DNA from: Cunninghamella blakesleeana
Lineage: Eukaryota; Mucoromycota; Mucoromycetes; Mucorales; Cunninghamellaceae
DNA: 64,000 bases
Direction: 5' to 3'
Assembly (NCBI GenBank): GCA_017871115.1
Contig: JAFCIZ010000002.1
Location: forward strand, 1,881,501-1,945,500
Position 1 is the first letter of the stretch. Each line of letters begins with the position of its first letter. A program made the translations under genes and the position numbers. Under the pieces are notes generated by a model. The model did not search any database. It was not told where the DNA came from and saw only the letters and a program-made list of their open reading frames with translations. This document shows positions 23,360-34,540 of this stretch, in pieces.

Positions 23360-23798
23360 TGTATATATGCTTTATATATGTATATATGTGTATATATTTA
23401 TAAATATGTATGTTGGATAAATTAATATTCGTTTTATGATGATTTATCTATAGTATGATCCACTATTTTTGTTTTTTTTAAAAATAATTCAGTTGAGATG
23501 CAAAGTTTATAATATAATACACGTATTTTTTATTTTTCTTATTCTTTTTTTAAATTATATTTATATCAATATATATAAATCAATAAAAATATAAAACGTC
23601 AAGAAAAAAAAGAAAAAGGGAGATAGAGAGTAAAAAAATTGAAAAAGAGAAAATATAAAAAAATGAAATGACGAACTTAAATAAGTCACGGCCCGCTTAA
23701 ATTTTTTTTGTTCAGCATGACATGAATATTTAAACCTTTTTTTTTAACCTCATTTTTTTCCTTTCTTTTTTCCTTTTTTTAAATTTATAGAAATAAAA
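23360..23798. promoter_or_regulatory. Divergent promoter of RPB7 and the MARCH5-like gene
   Basis: 439 nt separate two divergent start codons. A short GC-rich patch (TCACGGCCCGCT, about 23686-23697) is unusual for the surroundings and is the best candidate for a shared regulatory site. A pyrimidine-rich leader precedes the plus-strand ATG. Confidence 0.4.
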
Positions 23799-25659
23799 AT
23801 GGCCCACTTTCGTTGTCCATCTTCTTCTATTGCGGGAACGGCTCGTTATAATTATTCTTCTGGAGATACTATTCAGCATAATGATTTATCACCTACTCAA
23901 TTACACTACACTGAGCCTGCTTCACATTCAAAAGATAATTATTCTTCAAGTGATGAAGAATCAGCCTCCTCCTCTTCTTCTTCAACCATATTAGCTTCAC
24001 GAACATCTCGAAATCAGCAGTTATCAAACCTACCATCCACTTCTTCGGTATCTTCAAAATTTTTTAATCCATTTTTGAATCATTCTTCTAATCAAGCATC
24101 TAGTAGTAATAAAAATGCATCTACTTCTGCTTCGGCAACTACTTCTCAATATCGTAAAAATAGTAATAATGACGAGGAAGATAGACGTTGTTGGATTTGT
24201 TTTGGAGAAGATGGAGATTCTGAAGGTAACTGGGTTAATCCTTGTCCTTGTTCTTTGGTAGCGCACGAAAAGTGTCTTTTGGATTGGATAACTGAAAATC
24301 AAAAAGGTTCACCGTCGAAAACAGTGAGTTCGAATAAATAATATTTTTTATATTATTTACTTATTTTTTTTTTTTTAAAAATCATATATTTCTAACATTT
24401 TTAATATTATTATTTCCTTTTTTTTAATACATAAATATATATTTATATAGGTCCATTGTCCTCAGTGCTCAGCAGAATATCACCTTATAGAAAAAAGCAA
24501 TTTGGCATTATCATTTTTTGGAGCGGTTGATGAAATAGTACACACCACAGCACCATACATATCTGCACTTGGGTTTGGGTTATCATTACTTGTTGTATCA
24601 ACTACGTATGGAGCTTTTTCAGTTCTTTTATTATTTGGAGCAAAAGAAGGTGAACGAGTACTTGGATCACCATCGAATTGGTCATGGCGTGCTTGGGTTG
24701 GATTACCATGTATTCCTTTAACTTTATTGTCCTCTAGATCAAGATGGGCAGATTCAACTTTACCTTTTGCAGCCTTTTTATTTTTACGTGCTTCTACAAC
24801 ATCAGTAACAACAAATAATAATAGTTCTTTTTTTTCATTCTCTTTATCCTCCTCACCATTATCTTTACTCACTAATCAAACATCCTTCTCCTTACCTCAA
24901 ATGCAATTTTCTTGGCCACCTTCTCCTTTAGCAACGTTAGGATTATTACCATGGGTTCGATTGTTTTATAATAATATTTATAGTGTAGCCCAATATTGTA
25001 TCTCTCGTCAACTTTCATTAAAAATTATTGATCGTCGTCAACAACAGCAACAACGTCGTAATAGTACAATCAGTAATCAAGTTATATTACCAAATAATGA
25101 TTCATCTTCTCGTAATAACAACAACAACAACAACAATACTGAGCCAGAAAGAAATCCTGAATTAGATATTCTTCTTGATCGTGGTCGTCCTACTAGTCTT
25201 GGAATGGTCTTTATGGGAACTTTAATGTGGCCAGTAATTAGTAATGTTACTGGAAGGTATGTATGATATGCATTTTTTTTTTAAGAAAAATAATAGAAAA
25301 AATTATCATGTGTTATTATATATAGATATAGAAATTCTTTGTTAATTTATATTTTCTCTTTTTTATGTTTTTAATATAGCTTTTTAGGTCAGTTCAGCTG
25401 GTTTCAAAAACATTTTCCCGAGCCTTTCCATCGTAATGTTTTGGGTGGATGTTTCTTTGTTGTTATAAAAGTAGGTTATGTTATTTGATTTTTTTAAAGA
25501 TAGTTATAAAAATGGGGTGAAGGTTTAATTTTATTAATCTGTTCATTATATATATGTATTTAAATATTTTAGGATATTGGAAACCTTATTTATCGCTATC
25601 AAAAAGTTAGGCAATATAGATCTCGACGACTTTTAAATTATAATGAATTTAAAAAATAA
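23799..25659 (+). CDS. RING-CH membrane E3 ubiquitin ligase, MARCH5-like
   Basis: Probable membrane-anchored ubiquitin ligase. Four exons give 502 aa: 23799-24323, 24451-25256, 25380-25470, 25573-25659. A Ser/Asn-rich disordered N terminus (1-125) precedes a RING-CH finger with C131, C134, C149, C151, H156, C159, C178, C181 (C4HC3). The exon 1/2 junction splits the finger exactly before VHCPQC. Then come several hydrophobic segments; STTYGAFSVLLLFGAKEG (about 216-233) and the C-terminal FHRNVLGGCFFVVIKD..YRYQKVRQYRSRRLLNY closely parallel animal MARCH5/MITOL, an outer mitochondrial membrane ligase. The protein is longer than MARCH5 (about 278) because of the N-terminal extension and a Ser/Gln/Asn-rich loop (about 290-420). 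Mitochondrial location is inferred from homology. Confidence 0.85.
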
Positions 25660-25987
25660 TCACCATCAATTATATTTAATCAAACTGTAATTATACATCT
25701 TCACCCGTTATTTCATTTTTGTATTTTTTTTCTTTTTTATAAATATATTATTATACCATTAAAAACGTCAATTCCATTTCTTTCTTTTTTCTTTTTTTTT
25801 CTTTCAACTATTATATTTGTCATTAAATGAAAAATATGCAACATATATTTAACTCTAACGCTAAAGTTTTAATGAAAATAAAAATAAAATAAAAATAATA
25901 ATTATAGTGTAATGATAAAAAAAATAGAGAAAGGCTATCAATCAATAAAAATATATATTAGATGCGTATATATATGAATAGGAAGAT
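25660..25987. other. Intergenic between convergent genes
   Basis: 328 nt of AT-rich 3' flanks of two converging genes. AATAAA-like motifs occur on both strands; no gene is visible. Confidence 0.45.
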
Positions 25988-28829
25988 TTAATATAGTATG
26001 TAAGCATACTGGGGAGTAATATGGCCAAATTGGTTTTTTGTCGTTTCACATTCTTCATATATAGGCCAAGTACTAAACTGCTTTTTATGTTCCGCTTCAA
26101 GATCACGCATATGAGTTTTCATTTCATCAGGGATATAGAATATAGGCACATTAGTATGTTGATAGTTAGTACTATTATAATAGTTGGTTACTTGACTTCT
26201 ATGTTGGTTTGATATATCGTTACTGTTATTATTAGTATTATGATTAATGGTGGACTGTTTATGTATAGATGGGGTTGGTAATGGTGATGAGGGGAATGTG
26301 GATGACATGGGAATAATAGAAGGACGGCGGCGATCAAATGTACTTGTACTATGAATAATAGATGTTTCATGAATTGTATTGTCAAGAAGATCATTGATAT
26401 GAGAAAAGATATCTATTTCACTCCCATTAATAGCATTCCATTTCATTTCTTCTTGATCAAACACCATCTCACCAACAGAGACGGCATTACTATATTTATT
26501 GGATAGTTTGGAACTCGTCATATTTTTTATCAATGCTGGTCTCCTTTTCGTGGCTGCTTCAAATGATTTTACTGCTTGTTCATTTCCTTTCCATTGTTTG
26601 TTTTTAGAATCATATTTCATTCCATTTATTTCTATTAATTATAAAACGAAATAAAAATAAAAATTAGACTTAAGTTTGGAAAAGAAGCTCAATTTTAAAT
26701 CATCAATATTTATATTGTTATTCTTGTTTAAATATCACCTGGTGCTAATACTTGACCATCTGGTTTAATCAGCTTTAAATTACGTTTTGACTATTTAAAA
26801 GTATATGAATTAAATAAGATTTAATGTAATATTAGGTATAGCACACTTATCTTCCTTTTATTTTCATTATGATTTTACCATATATTGCCGCCATGGTTTA
26901 GAAGGATCTTGTTTTTTATGCAAGTTTGTAGGAGTTCGATTATCTAGTTTTTTTTAATTAAAAAAGATATAAATATAAATAAAAAACGAAAATAAAATAA
27001 AACAAAAATCAGTATAAAAAATAACCATATACATATATATATATATAATTATTAACAGTCAACTTACAACTAGATAGATTAGATTTTTTCCAAATGGCCA
27101 AATCATCCAAATCATCCAACTCAGTACCATTACCATAGTTGGCATAACGAAAGCTTTTTGGTCTGGTCATTAAGGTAGGAGAAAATTCATTTGCAGTAGC
27201 AGTTGTATCATAATCTGATGGAAAAGGTTTTTTTCTAGTAAGAGTATGCTTACTTTTCCGTTGTTGTTGTTGTTGTTGCTGTTGAAGAAGATTGGATCGT
27301 AGTGTAGGGGTTGGAGTTGAAAGATCATTTTTTGTTAAGGGTCGATTAGATACATGATAACGATGATTTATAGTTGAAGAAGAACTTGGTTCTTTTCTTG
27401 AATTTATATCACTTTTACGAGTTCTTACTAAAGATGTATGATTATTGCTATTATTATTATTCATAATATTTGATGATGGTGATGGTGATGAAGATAATGA
27501 TAAAAAGCTATTATTGCTTGTGATGGTTCGTTGACGGGATGAATAAGTTGGAGCTGTTAATCTTTGTAATTTATTTTCGTACACTGATCTTTTATTTTGA
27601 GATATTGTTGATGATAAAGAAGGCGGAGAAACTGAAGAGGAAGGGGAAGGATATAATTTTTGTGGATTTTTTTTTAATTTGGGTAATTTACTTTCCGTTT
27701 GTTGTTGTTGTTTCGTTTTTTTATTAAAATTTCCAAACTTAAATGCTTCTTCATCAATCAAATCAAGTCCATCGATAAAGTCATCATGATCATTTTCCTT
27801 ATAACATTGTATTTTTTCTAAATGAATAGGTAATTGATGCGGTTTTTCTTTTCTACTGCTATTATTAATGATACTATTATTGCTAATACACGTAGTTGGT
27901 TTTGTTTTATTATTAGTTAAGTAATTTTTAAAATATAAGTTATCCATATCGTCAGGTAAACTTATATCATCGAATCCTTCGTCATCAGATTCTGCCATCC
28001 ATTGTTGATGTGTTATCAATGAAGATTTTTGTTCTTGATTATTTAAAAAAGGATTGAGAAGATTGTTTATTTTACTGTTAATATTATTGTTTTTATTATT
28101 ATTACCAAGGTCATAGTCATCGCCAAAATGGACTCGTTTTTGTTTCAACGTATTGTTGTTATTATTGTCATTGGTAAGAAGAAGATCGTCCGTAAAAGAA
28201 TCATTATCTAGTATATCATTGTTGAAAAGAAGTAGGGTATTATCACCATCGCTATTTTTATTATTATTGTCGTTGTTATTTTTTAGTATAGTTGATTGTT
28301 TTGATTTTTTTTTTTGAAATGGTTCATTATTAGGAATTTCTATATCATGCGTCCAATCACCATAATCCATTTGAACACGACCACCATAAGGTTGACCTAA
28401 ACGGGTAACTTTTCCAGGGCCATCATAATCTTTAAGTAACTCAGAAAAAAGATCAGTTTCACTTGGTGTGGAAATAATAGAAGGAGAGGGAGAATAGAGG
28501 TGTTGTAACTGCAGCTGATTTTTTGTAATTGGTACTGTTGTTTTAGATTTATAATGTTTTGTTGATAGAGAAGGAGAAGATGCCATAAGATTATTAATAT
28601 CATTTAGATAATAATCGTGTTCATCTACAGAAAATTTATCAGAGTGACGACTTGTTACAGTCGAAATAGTATCGTCATCTTCAGAATAAGAAGGACTAAG
28701 TACACGTTGACATAGTAAAGCGACTTCTTTGTCTTTATAGCATGAATAGATTCCTCGTGTTGCACGATACATAAAACTGTTATCTTCTATTTCAAGATCG
28801 TCCCATCGTTCTTCTTCATCAGGTATCAT
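25988..28829 (-). CDS. Byr4/Bfa1-like septation/mitotic-exit regulator
   Basis: Four exons give 840 aa: 28829-27068, 26943-26879, 26790-26739, 26631-25988. The first exon is long and low-complexity (Asn, Ser, Gln runs), typical of a disordered scaffold. Both ends are conserved-looking: an acidic N terminus with WDDLEIED, and a C-terminal block with KPWRQYM, LKLIKPDGQVL and GEMVFDQEEMKWNAING..DIFSHI. That last pattern (G-x-M-V-F/Y-D-x-x-x-M-x-W) resembles Byr4/Bfa1, the partner of the Cdc16/Bub2 GAP that restrains the Spg1/Tem1 GTPase at spindle poles. Repeated short acidic motifs (DDYDLG, DDEGFDDI) also fit. The assignment rests on motif memory, so a different fungal scaffold is possible. No catalytic domain is visible. 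Confidence 0.6.
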
Positions 28830-29186
28830 AATGACAATTATATGTGTATATAAGATAGAAAAAAATAAGGATAAATAATAAAAAATAAGAAAGAAAAAAA
28901 AAGAGAGATAAAAAAAAAGGAAAGAAGAAAAATGAATTTTTTTTCTTTGTTTAAAAAATATTTATTGTTAAAAATACATGCATATTTTGTAATTGAATTT
29001 CAGATCCCGCTGCATAATAAAAAATTGCTTTTATTATATTATATTTGTTTTTGAATAATAAATACTGGTATTATTATTAATTTATATAAAGCCATTATAA
29101 CTTGGATGTATTTTCTCTGTTCTTCTTTTAATTTTTAATTTATTTAAATACGTAAAATATAATAATATATATATTTTAAAAAAAGT
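28830..29186. other. Intergenic: Byr4-like promoter / VPS11 3' region
   Basis: 357 nt, AT-rich, with a purine-rich run immediately upstream of the Byr4-like start. No gene is visible. Confidence 0.4.
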
Positions 29187-31821
29187 TTAATCAATTAATT
29201 TGGCAAAAGCCATGGTATTTTTAGAGAAGTAGTCAGCAATAACATTATATCCATCTTCTTCATTATCCAACTATATTTATAAAATAATAATAAAAAAATA
29301 ACAAAATGATTATTATTGCATAAACACATAAACACACTTACACATAAATATATTGTATTGTATTATACAATATTTTGTTTTACCTGTTCAAAGAAGAGAT
29401 CATGTCGATCAGCATTAGCTTCTTGAGCACGACGAATTTCTGATATCATACGATGTTTTACAGCACATTGAGGGCATTCATTATCATTTTCACCAAGACA
29501 ACTGTATTTATTACATAATTTAAAATCATTATTTGATCCATTGTTATTTTCTTTTTTATTTTTTTATTTTTTTATTTATTATTATTATTATTATTATTGT
29601 TGTTGTTACCGTTGATGGAAAGAATGTCTACAAAGAAAATGCACAGCTGGTAAATCAAGCTGTCCACTACATCCCGTACATTTTTGAACTTGGAAAATAC
29701 GTGCGCTAAAATTAATAAAATAATATTAATAATAAATCAAACCCGTTTAAAAAATATTAATGAATGAAGATGAGGTAATATATTTTTAGGTGATAATATG
29801 TATATTCATATTAAATTTTATATGTATACCTAGTTTTTAGTTCTTCGATTTCTTTGCGATGTTTTTCGGTCTCTTCTTGATAACTTTTGATGAGTTCTTG
29901 GTTCTATATATAAAAGTATATAATAATAATATTAAATGTTAATAAACCACCATGAATATAAATGAAATAGTAATAAAAAAATAAAAATAACAATAAAAAA
30001 GTAATATAAATATAATTTATTACCTGTTTTAATTCTTTTCGTTCACTTTCTATTTTTTTACTAATATAAGGTTTTAATAATCCAATAGTAGCCGCATTAC
30101 TTCTTGATAATGCCTGTACAACTTGAATAGGTGGTAAAAGATCCTTTTCATCAATGTTGCGAAGAACAGTTAAAAGTTCAGAAGTTGATTTAGCAAGAAT
30201 TTCAGGAGTTGATGAAAAATAAGTGAGGACCATAGGATATAATGACGGGTCTTTAGGTCTAAGAAACAAAAAAAAAAAGAGATAGTAATGAAATCAATTA
30301 TAGCTGCTGATAATATGGCTATTTTTGTTTTTATTATTATTATTTTACCCATATTTTCTAACAGCTTCGATAACTTTATCAGTTTCTTCTTTTTCCATCC
30401 AAAGACGAAGAATATCTGTATACATTTCCGTCTTTTCATATAAATAAACAATACCTTCATCAAATTTTTTAAGTTGACATAAAACTAAAGCTTGATTTGT
30501 ATCATACTGTACAGTTTCATCTTTAAGTAAAGCTAATGATTTTGTTTTAAATTCTTTGGCACGTTTTAATTTTTCACGTTGAGTTAGTGCGTGCTGTAAA
30601 GTAGGTGAAGAGATATGACTTGTTGAAGTAGTTGGATGAGGTTGCTCATCCATCAAATATAATTCCAATAGCGTATTCCATATAGCTTTTCGTTCTTCTT
30701 GTTCTGAAGGTGTTAATTGTGTTAATATATTATTATTGTTGTTGCTGTTTGGTTTTCCTCCAGTATCATCATTAGTAGTAGTATTTGGATTTGATTGTTG
30801 TTGAGGTTTCCATCGTGTTTCTAAAATTTTTTCCAAAAATACAGCAAGACAGTCCGGTCTATCTACAAAGGATGGCATAAATGTGCGTGCGGATGGCGGA
30901 TTGTAATAAAGTCCATTTTTAGGAGTAAGTTTTAAAGTTGTGTTATCATTAGCTGATGAAGTTGCTATAACAGAAATTTCAGGTGGTCTATTATCACGTT
31001 GCAAATGTAAAACTTTATCATCATTATTTGTTAGGGTAGCTGATTCGTTTGTTGATTTAGCAATAGGAAACGTTCCGGAACATAATTCAACTAAAATTTG
31101 TGTCGTTTGTTCAGGTAAATAGCTAAGTAAAGTTTTACTGTACTTTTGAAGGTTTTTATCAGCCTATTTTGAAAATAAAATAAAATAAAAATGAATAAAT
31201 CATACTAATATATGCATTTATATATTATGTAAATACCTCATAAGGGCCAAGTTCTTTCAAGTATTTAATTGCAGTTTCATAATCTCTCATGTCTTCGATA
31301 ACAATATCAAGGTATCTATTAGTAAACATAATGATACATAGAAATAGTAGTAATAAAGTAACATAACAATCAATATAAAGGTTGTGTTTTTATTATTTTC
31401 AATAATATAAAAACTTACAAGTCATGTTCATTGAATTTTTTAGCAAGATAAACAGCATGCTCATAATAGCCAGCTTGTCGACAAACAGTAATAGCAGTTT
31501 CCAAATCGAAATTTAAATCGGCGTCAGTCTAATAGATAAATAATATATAAATATATACATAATTAAAAGTTTAATAAGCACACGCATACAAATGTATATA
31601 TTATATTATGTAAAAATACCTTGATGAATTGATCCAAGCGAGAAACATCTTTTAATTTTGTGTAGCAATTGAGTAAAAGGGTAGTATGGTCCGCATTAGC
31701 TAAACCTTTTACGTGTAATTCTTGTAAGTAGCTTGTTAAATTATAAATACGTTGAGCATCCAAGAACTGTTATTATTATTTTAAAAAAAAAGAAAAATGA
31801 AAGAATGAGAATTAATATTGG

Positions 31822-31868
<47 letters not shown>

Positions 31869-31870
31869 AA

Positions 31871-31919
<49 letters not shown>

Positions 31920-34083
31920 CCTTTCTTATGACATAAGAAGGTTCCAATTGGCCAATAGTACGAATATATTGTTCCATTGCTCCGTCATAATTAGCACGAC
32001 TAAACAGTAAAAAATAAAATAAAACGAAATAAATACATATATAATTAATAGCTATATTTATGTTTGTTGACAATTGTAATATTGCATTTACGAATATAAA
32101 TGGTCACCGTATTTTTTAAATATATCAGCGATACTGGCATCGTCATATTTTTGCATATGAGCCAAGTTGATAGCTAAAACATATAAGTTTAATTTGAATA
32201 AGATTTCAAGTTTTGTAGGGGTATCCTTTTCATCCAAACGATAAATCTAGTCATTTTTTTTTTTTTTTTTTTTTTTTTGAATAAAGTATAATAATCATAA
32301 ATGAAGGGCTTAATAGATTAATAAGCTAGTAAATTTATCTATTGATTATTATCTATTTATATACAATATTATTTTTATTTTACCTTTCCATCAAATCCAA
32401 CTATCCAAATAGCATTCCATTCACATAACACATTTCGAATCCCACCAGTAAAAGTACCAACATAAGCTACAAATTTATTTGCTGTATCAAAAATAGTTAT
32501 TTTGGTTAAATCTGATGTCCCATGGCTTCGATCCGTATTCATACCAAGGGACCTTGAAGAAGTGGAAAAATGAGTGGATGTTGTTACAGGTGGTGATACG
32601 ATAATTAAATAATTAGATTTAAACCATGTTAATGATAATTTGGGCGTATCGTAAGCAAAACAAGGTCCACGGCCAGTTGGGTCATATAAATAGATAGCCT
32701 AATGTAATATATATAATACAAATTAAAATATTTACTAAATATATGTAAAAACCCAATATAAAACATCTATATAATTTTTATAACAATCTCTTTTTTTAAT
32801 AGTGTTAATCATATTACCTCATCACGGCCAACTACCATATCTTGAGCATCTGTCATAATAGCGCACCCAAGTCCACAACCTTGATCATCAAGTGTAATCT
32901 ATATGCAAAAGTCAATAGCATTAATAATCGTGATAATAAATTATAATATAAATATGGGCTCTGTTATAATCCATCTATATATATATGTATATATATATAC
33001 TTGTAAATGAAACTTACAGGCATTGGTTTACTTGCAGTAGTATTGTATGATATAATATTAGTTGTGGTTACTATAAATAATATTGTTGATTTCGTTTGTT
33101 CTCTAAATCCAAGGCCTTTATATATACCAGAATAATATGATATTGAGTACATATACGTATATAGTCTTTACTTTTTTACCTTCTTCCTCTATGCTATAAT
33201 CATAATTATTGTTATATATACCTGTAATTGGTTCTTTTCCTTCATAAATTGTTTTTGGTTTTGTAGTTTTATCTTTTGTCAAATCCAATCGATATAGTAA
33301 TACTGTACCGTTAGCTAAACCAATTGCAAGTTGAGATACATTTTCTAATACTGCAAAAGTACTGACAGGAAATGGTTTTTCATTTTGTTGTATTTTTATA
33401 GTTCTTATACATGCTGGGAATACTTCAATGCTTTTATTGTTGTTATTGTTATTATTACTATTAGCTATTGTATCCAAATCCCAAAATTTTATTATGGGTG
33501 TATGTTGAGCGTCGTTTTCTTCCTAGTATTTTAAAATAAAATAATAACAATAATAATTATACTAAATAAGTATTCGTTTATCACACAACTTTTACACTTT
33601 TGTATATTATTATTATTAATAATACTTACTGCTATACTTATTAAAATATTCTTTTGCTTTAATTGTTTTAGATGAGTGATACGGCTACCTTCATGTGCTG
33701 GAAAAGTCTGTGTCTTGAAGTTTTTATCTATAATAAAAATAGAACCAGAGGAATGTATTTACATCAAAAAGCATATATATATATATAAGAGTTAAGAATA
33801 ATAAATTAATATAAGTAATAATAAATAATTAATAAATAAATAAAAAGGATATCAGCTAGATAAATATGCCCTCTTCCAGAAGTCGTTACTTCGATATTTG
33901 TTTTCTAATATACGTATTAAGAGAATAAAAAAAGGAACAGTTCATTAAAATTTTGATTATATTTATTATTTTAACTTGTATATCATGTACTTTAAAAACT
34001 TCGGGTGAACTTGAAGGATTATTTGGTTCCGTGACAATTTGCTTATCAAAAAAATTAAATTGTTTCCACTGTGTAAGAGACAT
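29187..34083 (-). CDS. VPS11: Vacuolar sorting protein Vps11/Pep5 (HOPS/CORVET core)
   Basis: Core subunit of the HOPS and CORVET tethering complexes at vacuoles and endosomes. Eighteen exons give 1037 aa: 34083-33976, 33904-33853, 33754-33630, 33522-33180, 33115-33018, 32898-32818, 32698-32384, 32246-32092, 31999-31921, 31766-31620, 31528-31419, 31315-31237, 31163-30349, 30258-30024, 29903-29830, 29705-29610, 29501-29384, 29270-29187. N-terminal beta-propeller (about 40-370), alpha-solenoid with a Gln/Asn/Thr-rich insert in exon 13, a short coiled coil (about 900-938), and a C-terminal RING-H2: C948, C951, C964, H966, H969, C972, C980, C983. Yeast Pep5 has 1029 aa. Intron 2 (33755-33852) is AT-AC and matches the U12 5' splice site; joining across it restores ..IYLADSSGSIFII. 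Intron 4 ends in AAG. Confidence 0.95.
31823..31917. repeat. Compound microsatellite (TA)n-(TAA)n in a VPS11 intron
   Basis: About 21 TA units (31823-31865) followed, after a short spacer, by about 14 TAA units (31876-31917), all inside the intron between VPS11 exons 9 and 10. Confidence 0.9.
33755..33852 (-). other. AT-AC, U12-type intron of VPS11
   Basis: The transcript-strand intron begins ATATCCTTTTT, an exact match to the minor-spliceosome AT-AC donor, and ends AAATAC. A branch-site-like element UUAUUCUUAACU (positions about 33802-33791) agrees with the U12 branch consensus UUUUCCUURACU at about 10 of 12 positions. It lies about 37 nt from the 3' end, longer than usual, with a (TA)n run in between. 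Exon 2 ends with G and exon 3 starts AT, restoring GAT (D54). No GT-AG alternative keeps the frame: reading into the intron hits TAA, and no AG lies before the conserved coding sequence. Confidence 0.85.
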
Positions 34084-34540
34084 TTGTTTTTTAATTGTAA
34101 AAGAAAAAGAAAGAGAGAAAAAAAAAGGCGTCTATTAAATTTTTTATGTGATTAGATTTTTTTTGGCGGACTTTTTTCCTGAAACGTTATTCCTGATTTA
34201 TTTAAAATGTAATGAATATACGTTATTTTTCTTTTTATCTATTTTTTATATATCTGTTTAAATAGTATAGTTTATTTGTATCTTTTTTTTTTTTTTTTTT
34301 TTAATATAATGATTAAGGATAACTGATATTTTTAAATTTTTTTAAAAATGAAATATAGATTATACAAATTAAAAACATAATTTTTCTTTTTATTTTATTT
34401 TGCTTCATTTTATTAGTATTATGTTTTTATTATTATTTTAACAATAGATTAATATCAAACTTTTATTTCTATTACTATTTATGATATATGTGTTTTTTTT
34501 AAAATTAATTGATTTATATGTAAATAAAAAATATTATAAG
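34084..34540. other. Intergenic: VPS11 promoter and downstream flank
   Basis: 457 nt of A/T-rich sequence with an 18-nt poly-T near 34285. No ORF or RNA gene is visible. Confidence 0.4.

Noticed and set aside
24480..24872. Minus-strand 130-codon frame opposite the MARCH5-like gene
   Set aside because: It is antisense to a well-supported coding exon with conserved domain features; its composition mirrors that exon.
33740..33900. A GT-AG alternative for VPS11 intron 2 (GTAACG..TATAG or GTAAATAC..TATAG)
   Set aside because: The first breaks the reading frame and removes conserved propeller sequence; the second leaves an in-frame TAA in the preceding exon.
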